The notes under the pieces: generated by a model | Seen by the model: only the letters and a program-made list of their open reading frames with translations | Database searches by the model: none | Told to the model about the DNA's origin: nothing | In this document: positions 1-5,038 of the stretch, piece after piece | Layout of the letters: the number at the start of each line of letters is the position of its first letter | How positions within the stretch are numbered: the stretch's first letter is position 1 | Assembly (NCBI GenBank): GCA_029861655.1 | Contig: JAOTZA010000244.1 | Coordinates: 1-5,038, forward strand | Direction: 5' to 3' | Length of the DNA: 5,038 nucleotides | From: Acidobacteriota bacterium | GTDB lineage: Bacteria; Acidobacteriota; Thermoanaerobaculia; Multivoradales; JAHEKO01 | Program-made: the position numbers and the translations under genes

Positions 1-1505
1 CGATTGACGAACTCCCCGAAGGCGTCCGCCCAGCGGACATCGAGTCTCTTCGCCGCGAGCTCCACACGCTCAAGGGAAACTCCGGGATGATGGGACTCGA
101 AGAGCTCCAAGGGCTTGCCCATACGATGGAAGACCGAGTCGACGAATTGGACTCGGCGGCCCCCGATCTCTCGGCCCTCTTTGCGGGTCTCGACCGATTC
201 AAGGACCTGCTGCTCGAAGCCGAACGAAGCCACGGCAGCCGGACCTCGACGACTCCCACAGACGACGCGAACCGCAAGCCTCGGCTGCGGCGCGATTCGA
301 GTATCCGCGTGCCGCTTGCAAAGCTCGACGATCTGGTGGATCTCTCGACGGAGCTTCTGGTTGCCCGTACACGGCTCGAAGTCTCCATCGCTGAGGGGCT
401 TGCCACAGCCACCGAGGTCGGCGACTCGAGCGCACCCCTCTGGAAGCGATTGAGTCGCTCCCGCATAGCGCTCGAGAAGACTCTCGAGGCCCTGCAGCGC
501 AAAATCCAGGAACTGCGATTGGTGCCTCTGCGTCCAGTGATCGCGGCACTCAAACGGGTCGTGCACGACGAGAGCCAACGTGCCGTCAAAGAAGTTCGCC
601 TCCACACAACCGGTGAGGACACACCGCTCGACAACAGCCTCCTCGAGTTCGCTGGAGAAACCCTGGGGCATCTCGTGCGCAACGCAGTCGTACATGGGAT
701 CGAAGCGCCCTCAAAGAGGCAGGAACTCGGCAAACCGCCGACCGGCCGTATCGCGCTCCGCGCCTCGATTCGAGCGGGCTCGGTCGTCATCGAGGTTCTT
801 GACGATGGTGGAGGCATCGACCGGGCTGCGCTCGAAGCCGCGGCTCGCGAGGCGGGCTTCGACGTCGGACCCGAGACCGACTTGCACGACCTGGTGTTCC
901 AATCCGGGCTCTCGAGCCGCAGGGAAACGGACCGCAGTGCGGGTCGTGGAATCGGAATGTCGGCGGTGGTGGAGGCCGCGCGGCGCTATGGGGGGCTGAT
1001 CGAAGTCGAAACAGCCACGGGCGAGGGAACCCGCTTCAAGCTTCAGCTTCCACTCACCGTCGCCGCGGCGGAGGCGCTGCTTGTCGAGGTGCGAGGGGAG
1101 CAGTATGCCATCCCGGCCGGCGCCATTCTCGAGACCGCGGCAGTGACGGACTCCGACACGAACCTTGGCGCACTCGTTCTTGGAGATTTCGACGTTCCTC
1201 TGATCGACCTGGGCGTCCACCTGGGAAGTCCCGAAGGTGCGGCCGAAAAAGAAGGCATGGGCCACGACGCCTCCGAGAGATACGCGGTAGTACTGGCCGC
1301 CGCCGGCCGAACCCGCGCGTTGCTCGTAGATCAAGTTCTGGATCTGCGCGAGATCGTCGTACACCGACTCGACGAGTCTCTACAGGCCCTTCCGGGTCTG
1401 GGCGGCACAACCGTTCTGGGTGACGGCCGCGTTGTGCTCATTCTCGACCCCGAGGCACTAGCGATCATGCCCACCGTTGTCGAAGCCCTCGGAACCGCGC
1501 CGTGA
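1..1505 (+). CDS. cheA: Chemotaxis histidine kinase CheA, 5'-truncated by window edge
   Basis: CheA autophosphorylates on an HPt histidine with ATP under receptor/CheW control and passes the phosphate to response regulators; it works in the cytoplasm at the receptor-array base. The first whole codon is at 3 and 500 residues are visible. The frame is open to the left edge, and the first ATG (87) lies inside the HPt domain, so the true start is upstream. Visible domains: HPt end (about 1-75) with HTLKGNSGMMG, the phospho-His at codon 63-65; a linker of about 25 residues; P3 dimerisation helices (about 99-175); HATPase with N box HLVRNAVVHGIE (669-704), G1 box DDGGGID (801-821), F-box-like VFQSGLSS (about 894-917) and G2 box GRGIGMSAV (942-968); and P5 CheW-like domain (about 350-490) ending GTTVLGDGRVVLILDPEAL. 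No P2 and no fused receiver are seen. It ends in TGA overlapping the cheW start. The identification is firm; the N-terminus is unknown. Confidence 0.97.
   Translation, partial: IDELPEGVRPADIESLRRELHTLKGNSGMMGLEELQGLAHTMEDRVDELDSAAPDLSALFAGLDRFKDLLLEAERSHGSRTSTTPTDDANRKPRLRRDSSIRVPLAKLDDLVDLSTELLVARTRLEVSIAEGLATATEVGDSSAPLWKRLSRSRIALEKTLEALQRKIQELRLVPLRPVIAALKRVVHDESQRAVKEVRLHTTGEDTPLDNSLLEFAGETLGHLVRNAVVHGIEAPSKRQELGKPPTGRIALRASIRAGSVVIEVLDDGGGIDRAALEAAAREAGFDVGPETDLHDLVFQSGLSSRRETDRSAGRGIGMSAVVEAARRYGGLIEVETATGEGTRFKLQLPLTVAAAEALLVEVRGEQYAIPAGAILETAAVTDSDTNLGALVLGDFDVPLIDLGVHLGSPEGAAEKEGMGHDASERYAVVLAAAGRTRALLVDQVLDLREIVVHRLDESLQALPGLGGTTVLGDGRVVLILDPEALAIMPTVVEALGTAP
1502..1505 (+). promoter_or_regulatory. 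GTGA start/stop overlap coupling cheA and cheW
   Basis: The cheW GTG (1502-1504) and the cheA TGA (1503-1505) share bases. Such 4-base overlaps commonly let a terminating ribosome restart on the next gene, keeping kinase and coupling protein in step. The overlap is seen directly; coupling is inferred. It holds only if the GTG, not the ATG at 1514, is the start. Confidence 0.6.
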
Positions 1506-2059
1506 GTGAGAAAATGGGTATCCTCGACATCGCCGACCGGCTCGACCGCGAGCAAGAAGGCCGGGATGAGGCTCTCGAGACGTCCGAAACCTGGGTTTCC
1601 TTTTCCGTCGGAGGTCTCGGCTTCGCCTTGCCGGTCAGTCACCTGCGGGGAGCGCACCGTGTCGCCCACATCACCGCGGTTCCTCGAGCACCTAAGGGTC
1701 TTCGTGGCCTGAGCAACCTTCGCGGTCGTGCGCGGCCGGTTTTGGATCTCGGCTCTCATCTCGACATCGGAGAAGTCGAGATCTCCGACCTCAGCCGGAT
1801 CCTGGAGGTCGAACTCCAGGGACGTACCTTGGGGCTGCTCGTCGAGAGGGCAGAACATCTGACAAAGATCCTCCCCAGCACCATCAAGCCTCTAGACGAC
1901 GCGATCGGCCCCGAGATCGTCCGGCGTTCGAAGGGCACCTGCGAAGTGCGCGACGGATACGTAATCCTGCTCGACCCGAGCCGATTGTTGACTGAAGAGA
2001 CTAGAGGGACCGAAGAAACGGAAGAGACTGGAGACCTCGACGACCATGAAGATTCGTAG
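1502..2059 (+). CDS. cheW: Chemotaxis coupling protein CheW
   Basis: CheW is a cytoplasmic adaptor that joins the receptor tip to the CheA P5 domain. The 185-residue product has a CheW core at about residues 30-162. Seen are WVSFSVGGLGFALPV, VPRAPKGLRGLSNLRGRARP followed by VLDL (family signature NLRG..PV.DL), RILEVELQGRTLGLLVERAE, and the closing strand VILLDPSRLL. Two parts lie outside the core: a charged, probably helical N-terminal extension of about 29 residues, and a 22-residue acidic tail rich in Thr-Glu-Glu-Thr. The GTG at 1502 overlaps the cheA TGA (GTGA), the usual pattern of translational coupling. An ATG at 1514 would shorten the protein by only four residues and cannot be excluded, because neither start has a strong Shine-Dalgarno sequence. 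The gene overlaps the receptor gene by 14 bases. Family assignment is secure; the start is less so. Confidence 0.95.
   Translation: MSEKMGILDIADRLDREQEGRDEALETSETWVSFSVGGLGFALPVSHLRGAHRVAHITAVPRAPKGLRGLSNLRGRARPVLDLGSHLDIGEVEISDLSRILEVELQGRTLGLLVERAEHLTKILPSTIKPLDDAIGPEIVRRSKGTCEVRDGYVILLDPSRLLTEETRGTEETEETGDLDDHEDS
1994..2033 (+). repeat. Short direct DNA repeat encoding the Thr/Glu tail of CheW
   Basis: GAAGAGACTAGAG (1994-2006) recurs as GAAGAGACTGGAG (2021-2033), 12 of 13 bases identical. The offset is 27 bases, so both copies are read in the same frame. A diverged related unit (ACCGAAGAAACG) lies between them. The protein product is TEET three times. It looks like a short in-frame duplication at the 3' end of cheW. 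Confidence 0.6.
2030..2033 (+). promoter_or_regulatory. Possible weak ribosome binding site for the MCP gene
   Basis: GGAG lies inside the 3' end of cheW, 12 bases before the receptor ATG at 2046. The spacing is longer than usual, so it is weak. Translation may rely on coupling to cheW, whose stop lies 11 bases past the receptor ATG. This site is in the Thr/Glu repeat tail, so tail sequence and receptor initiation are constrained together. Confidence 0.35.
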
Positions 2060-3989
2060 CAAGATCCTTCTGTTGCCCGCGCTTGCGGCGGTGATCTTTG
2101 TCAGCCTCCTCGTCTTGGTGCAAAAAGAAAGAAGCCGATACCAGGCGTTGGTCGAGCAGATCGAGACGGCTCAGCTGCCGGCCATTCAGTGGTGCAACGA
2201 CCGGCTCCATGAGTTGAGCGAAGTCCAGCGTGGCTTCGATCTTGCCGCCTACTTTCTCGACCGAGAAGGAGCCGTAGCTAACGACGAACTACGTGTCGCC
2301 TTCGCTCGCCGGCTTGCCGCGGGCAGCGAACTCGCCGCCCTCCCTGCCGGCGCCGCCGAGCAGATCGAAAAGGACTTCGGAGTCTACTTTCGAGAGACTC
2401 AGGCGGTGACTCTACGCCTTATCGACGAAGGAGCCAGCCCCGAACTGGCACCCGCCCTCGAGTCCTCAACCATGGCGTTCGAGCGCGTGCAGGCCCGTTT
2501 GACTCGTATCTCCGCTGGTCTAGAGGAGGTCATGAGCCAAGCCTTTCGGGAGGCCAGGACAGAGACCGCCGACACCTTGATGAGGATCAACATCCTCACC
2601 GGATCGGGTCTCCTGCTTCTGGCGCTAGTCTCCATTCTGGTGCTCCGCGCGGTCACCCGACCGCTCAACGAAGCACTGCGGGCAGCCAATCGGCTGGCCG
2701 AGGGCGATCTGAACACCGAGCTTCGAATCACCTCCCAAGACGAGGCCGGGATGCTTCTCCGTTCACTTTCGCAGTCTATTAGCTACCTCAAAGAGATGGC
2801 GGGGGTCGCGGACTCGATTGCCAGCGGCGACCTCACCGCGCAGGTCGAGCCGCGCTCCTCGAGCGATGTGTTCGGCAACGCCTTCCGCAAGATGAGCACC
2901 AGCCTCCGATCGATGATCGGAGATTTGAAGACGTCATCGGATCATGTTCTCTCGACCGCTAATCAGATTTCGGTGTCGGCGGTCCAGATCAGTGATGGCG
3001 CCGAGAGCCAGTCGGCGGCGACCGAGACCACCTCCTCGACAATGGTCGAGATCGCCAGCCAGATTGACAGTGTCGCTCGGTCCATCCATACGCTCGCCAA
3101 CAATGTCGAAGAAACTTCATCGTCGATTCAAGAAGTCGGCCTCTCGTCCCAAGAAGTGGCGCGCAACAGCGAGAGCATGCTCACCACCGTAGAGGAGACC
3201 AGCGCCACCATCGAGGAGATGGCCACGTCGATCCAGTCGACCGCACAGAAAGTGAGTTCGGTCGATCAGGTAGCACGCGACTCGGCGCAGGCCGCGGAAG
3301 GCGTCGGCGACAAACTGGCGCAAGTCCTCGCAGAGATTCGGTCGTCAACTCAAAACATCGGAAAGGTGGTCAAACTAATCGACGAGATCGCCGATCAGAC
3401 CAACCTATTGGCCCTCAACGCGGCCATCGAGGCGGCGAGGGCGGGCGACGCCGGCAAAGGCTTCGCCGTGGTCGCCGACGAAGTCAAGCTGCTGGCCGAG
3501 CAATCCGCGAACTCAACACAAGAGATCTCGAGTCTTGTCGATAGCGTCCAGGAAGACACCGGTCATGCGATCGGGCTGATCGAAGCGGTGGTCCAGGACG
3601 TTGTCGACTCTGTGGCCGAGACGAAGACCCTGATCGGTGATGTCTCGACCGCCACCCAGGAGCAAAACAGCGGCGCCGGACAGATCATGCATGCCTCACA
3701 AAACATGCAAGACGTCACCCGGCAGGTCGCTTACGCCGCTCGTGAACAGGCGCAGGGTGCCGACGGCATTTTGTCTGCGGTCGAGTCGATGAACCGGATG
3801 ACCCAGGAAGTGGCGCAGTCCGGAAACGAGCAGAAACGCGGGGGCGACATGGTAGTCAAAGCGGTAGAGCAGATCGCGCAAATCGCAACTTCCAATCTGG
3901 AAGCCAGCGGACAGCTTTCGAGCGCCACGATCGACCTGATGAACGAGGCGGTTCGGCTGCAAACCATAGCCGACCGTTTTAGTGTCTAA
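2046..3989 (+). CDS. Methyl-accepting chemotaxis protein, tandem HAMP, extended signalling hairpin
   Basis: This is a 647-residue membrane chemoreceptor that controls CheA through CheW. The order is: cytoplasmic MKIRSK; TM1 about 7-25; a periplasmic, apparently all-helical sensor of about 155 residues (26-180) with no Cache or PAS motif recognised; TM2 about 183-200; HAMP 1 about 200-250 (Pro206, EGDL, DEAG); a second HAMP-like unit about 252-298 (ASGDL, SSDVFG); then a coiled-coil hairpin to 647. The tip is canonical: DQTNLLALNAAIEAARAG from residue 450, with the turn near Asp468, followed by GKGFAVVADEV. The two arms are about equal, at roughly 175 residues each. Candidate methylation Glu pairs are 355/356 and 383/384. 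There is no C-terminal CheR-tethering pentapeptide; the protein ends RFSV. The ATG is placed just before the Lys/Arg plus TM1 signal and overlaps the cheW end by 14 bases. The ligand cannot be told; the sensor may be a four-helix bundle. Confidence 0.96.
   Translation: MKIRSKILLLPALAAVIFVSLLVLVQKERSRYQALVEQIETAQLPAIQWCNDRLHELSEVQRGFDLAAYFLDREGAVANDELRVAFARRLAAGSELAALPAGAAEQIEKDFGVYFRETQAVTLRLIDEGASPELAPALESSTMAFERVQARLTRISAGLEEVMSQAFREARTETADTLMRINILTGSGLLLLALVSILVLRAVTRPLNEALRAANRLAEGDLNTELRITSQDEAGMLLRSLSQSISYLKEMAGVADSIASGDLTAQVEPRSSSDVFGNAFRKMSTSLRSMIGDLKTSSDHVLSTANQISVSAVQISDGAESQSAATETTSSTMVEIASQIDSVARSIHTLANNVEETSSSIQEVGLSSQEVARNSESMLTTVEETSATIEEMATSIQSTAQKVSSVDQVARDSAQAAEGVGDKLAQVLAEIRSSTQNIGKVVKLIDEIADQTNLLALNAAIEAARAGDAGKGFAVVADEVKLLAEQSANSTQEISSLVDSVQEDTGHAIGLIEAVVQDVVDSVAETKTLIGDVSTATQEQNSGAGQIMHASQNMQDVTRQVAYAAREQAQGADGILSAVESMNRMTQEVAQSGNEQKRGGDMVVKAVEQIAQIATSNLEASGQLSSATIDLMNEAVRLQTIADRFSV
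3003..3254 (+). repeat. Three 28-residue repeats on the outgoing arm of the MCP hairpin
   Basis: These are protein-level repeats covering receptor residues 320-347, 348-375 and 376-403. The anchor reads TETTSSTMVEIA (from 326), VEETSSSIQEVG (from 354) and VEETSATIEEMA (from 382), at exactly 28-residue spacing (four heptads). Hand alignment gives 11 of 28 identical between the first and third copies and 10 of 28 between the second and third. DNA identity is not striking, so the duplication is old. The Glu pairs in the second and third copies resemble methylation sites. Confidence 0.7.
3639..3890 (+). repeat. Three 28-residue repeats on the returning arm of the MCP hairpin
   Basis: These are protein-level repeats covering receptor residues 532-559, 560-587 and 588-615. 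Each carries an Glu-Gln anchor followed after two residues by Gly: TQEQNSG (Glu539), AREQAQG (Glu567) and GNEQKRG (Glu595), exactly 28 residues apart. Hand alignment gives 10 of 28 identical between copies 1 and 2, and about 9 of 28 between copies 2 and 3. The set faces the three outgoing-arm copies across the hairpin tip. Confidence 0.7.
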
Positions 3990-4009
3990 CCTTTGTAACC
4001 GAGCCGATC

Positions 4010-4013
4010 GGAG
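4010..4013 (+). promoter_or_regulatory. Ribosome binding site of the HEAT-repeat gene
   Basis: GGAG is followed by TGAA and then ATG at 4018. This supports 4018 over the in-frame ATG at 4060. The 28-base gap (3990-4017) holds nothing else of note beyond the short palindrome CCGATCGG at 4004-4011, which overlaps the site but is too short for a terminator. Confidence 0.6.
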
Positions 4014-4017
4014 TGAA

Positions 4018-5038
4018 ATGACACCTACATCACAACCATCACCCACCTGGGACGAAGGAATGCAGCTTCTCCGCGAGCTGCCGACCCTGCCGCTCGAGAA
4101 CCGAAGGGGCGTCATCGAAAAGCTTATCCGCAACCCCAGCCCCGGAATCCGGGAGCGGGCTCTGCGGGTCGGTGCAGCAGTGCTCGACGAAGACGCGCTG
4201 GTGGGTTATCTGAGAAGCGACTCTGACGCGGTTTTGCGCAACGCGGCGCTGGAGATCCTCAAGGGAAAGGAAGGCGACAGCTTTCGTTTGGCAACCGCCC
4301 TGCTTCGAGACGGGGACACCGACGTAGTGCTTCAGGCTATTCTGATTCTGGATCACATCAAGGATCCCCGCGCGGTGGAACCCCTGCGCTCGGTGCTCCA
4401 TCACCAGGATCCGAACGTCATCCAGGCGGCCATCGTGGCAGTCGGCCATTTGGGTGACGCGCGTGCGATCACGGATCTTCTGCCATTTCTCGAGTCCGAA
4501 CCCTGGCTGCAGCTCGCCGCGGTGCAAGCCCTCGGCGATCTGCGCTCAGAGCAAGCCATCGCGGCCCTCGAGCCCCAATTGACCGACTTGATGGTGGGCC
4601 CGTTCGCCGCCGAGGCGATTGCCCAAATCGGCGGGCCCGATGCCTTCAATACACTGGCCGCTTACTGGCTCCGCTTTCAGGAGAAGCTCGATCCAGAGAC
4701 CTCGCTGGGCCTCTTGGCGCACACTCTCGAGGGTCTCACCGCCGACCCCATCGAACCGGAGGAGCTTCGTGCCGGGCTCGCGGATCGGCTGCGTGACCCC
4801 TACCAGGAAGTGAGGGTTTCCGCGGCGCGCTGCCTACTGGCTCTTGGCGCCGGAGCCGAGGATGGTGAGTCCCTGAGTCTTCTGAGCGACGAGCAGCGCC
4901 AGCCTGAGGTGCTTCCAAGCTGTCTCTCCCGGCGTCGCGATCTGGTACCACGACTGCTCGAAAAGCCCGGGATCACTCGTTCCTGGGGCTTCCTCCTCGC
5001 CGCGCGCTTTCCGGGCGCGGTGGACCATCAGGCGATTT
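4018..5038 (+). CDS. HEAT-repeat (PBS lyase-like) protein, 3'-truncated by window edge
   Basis: The frame is open from ATG 4018 to the right edge (340 residues) with no stop codon. Helical pairs of about 30 residues match the HEAT/PBS-lyase-like pattern. The clearest are DPRAVEPLRSVLHHQDPNV with QAAIVAVGHLGD (about 117-148), ARAITDLLPFLESEP with LQLAAVQALGDL (about 149-177), and LADRLRDPYQEVRVSAARC with LLALG (about 255-277). Weaker repeats lie at about 42-80, 84-115 and 180-206. No signal peptide, membrane segment or catalytic motif is visible, so it is probably a cytoplasmic protein-binding solenoid. The start is supported by GGAG four bases upstream; an internal ATG at 4060 is the alternative. 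It lies 28 bases after the receptor stop with no terminator between, so it is probably co-transcribed and may be a scaffold or adaptor of this chemosensory system. That role is inference; HEAT-like proteins are known beside some chemosensory operons, for example in myxobacteria. More domains could follow beyond the edge. Confidence 0.88.
   Translation, partial: MTPTSQPSPTWDEGMQLLRELPTLPLENRRGVIEKLIRNPSPGIRERALRVGAAVLDEDALVGYLRSDSDAVLRNAALEILKGKEGDSFRLATALLRDGDTDVVLQAILILDHIKDPRAVEPLRSVLHHQDPNVIQAAIVAVGHLGDARAITDLLPFLESEPWLQLAAVQALGDLRSEQAIAALEPQLTDLMVGPFAAEAIAQIGGPDAFNTLAAYWLRFQEKLDPETSLGLLAHTLEGLTADPIEPEELRAGLADRLRDPYQEVRVSAARCLLALGAGAEDGESLSLLSDEQRQPEVLPSCLSRRRDLVPRLLEKPGITRSWGFLLAARFPGAVDHQAI

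Noticed and set aside
87..89. ATG at 87 as the start of cheA
   Set aside because: The upstream codons 3-86 continue the frame and encode the HPt phosphorylation motif around His (63-65), so the ATG is internal.
711..1364. 217-codon open frame on the minus strand, antisense to cheA
   Set aside because: It lies wholly opposite the conserved HATPase and P5 coding sequence. Its product is a low-information Arg/Gly/Ala-rich string with no recognisable domain, as expected for a shadow of a GC-rich gene.
1331..1858. 175-codon minus-strand open frame across the cheA/cheW junction
   Set aside because: It is antisense to two well-supported genes and shows no domain or credible ribosome binding site; it is a composition artefact.
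471..2462. Many CTCGAG/TCGAG hexamers across the window
   Set aside because: Most fall in coding sequence as Leu-Glu or Ser-Arg/Ser-Ser codon pairs with preferred codons. Spacing is irregular, so they look like codon usage rather than binding sites.
4004..4011. Palindrome CCGATCGG between the MCP and HEAT genes, as a terminator or operator
   Set aside because: The perfect palindrome is only 8 bases, with no loop and no T tract, and overlaps the ribosome binding site; it is expected by chance in GC-rich DNA.
3696..4133. 145-codon minus-strand open frame spanning the MCP end and HEAT gene start
   Set aside because: It covers conserved receptor coding sequence and the next gene's start; the product resembles no family I recognise.

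Overview
The window is a compact, all-forward-strand piece of a chemosensory (chemotaxis-type) operon from a GC-rich bacterium. Its GC-rich third positions, a CheA without a P2 domain, a two-membrane-segment receptor and a HEAT-repeat partner suggest a Gram-negative lineage such as Myxococcota, Desulfobacterota-type deltaproteobacteria or Acidobacteriota. This placement is inference; no marker gene settles it.

Layout. Positions 1-1505 hold the 3' part of cheA, cut by the left edge. It has the end of the phosphotransfer (HPt) domain with its phospho-accepting His, a short linker, the dimerisation helices, the HATPase domain and the CheW-like P5 domain. cheW follows at 1502-2059, overlapping the cheA stop by 4 bases. 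A methyl-accepting chemotaxis protein (MCP) gene follows at 2046-3989, overlapping the cheW end by 14 bases. After a 28-base gap, a HEAT-repeat protein starts at 4018 and runs open off the right edge. No internal promoter, terminator, RNA gene, mobile element or CRISPR array is visible, and no gene-free stretch exceeds 28 bases.

How the genes fit together. The MCP, CheW and CheA are the three core parts of a receptor-kinase array: receptor tip, coupling protein and histidine kinase. They are translationally packed as if made together. The receptor has two HAMP-like units and a very long signalling hairpin. A 28-residue unit occurs three times on the outgoing arm, and a different 28-residue unit occurs three times on the returning arm, so the hairpin looks lengthened symmetrically. 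CheA has no room for a P2 response-regulator-docking domain. The HEAT-repeat protein has no enzymatic motif and is probably a scaffold or adaptor. No response regulator, CheR or CheB lies inside the window, so the output is unknown.

The most interesting points are the mirrored 28-residue repeats, the HEAT-repeat partner, the acidic Thr/Glu repeat tail of CheW that overlaps the receptor start, and the P2-less CheA with altered ATP-binding boxes.
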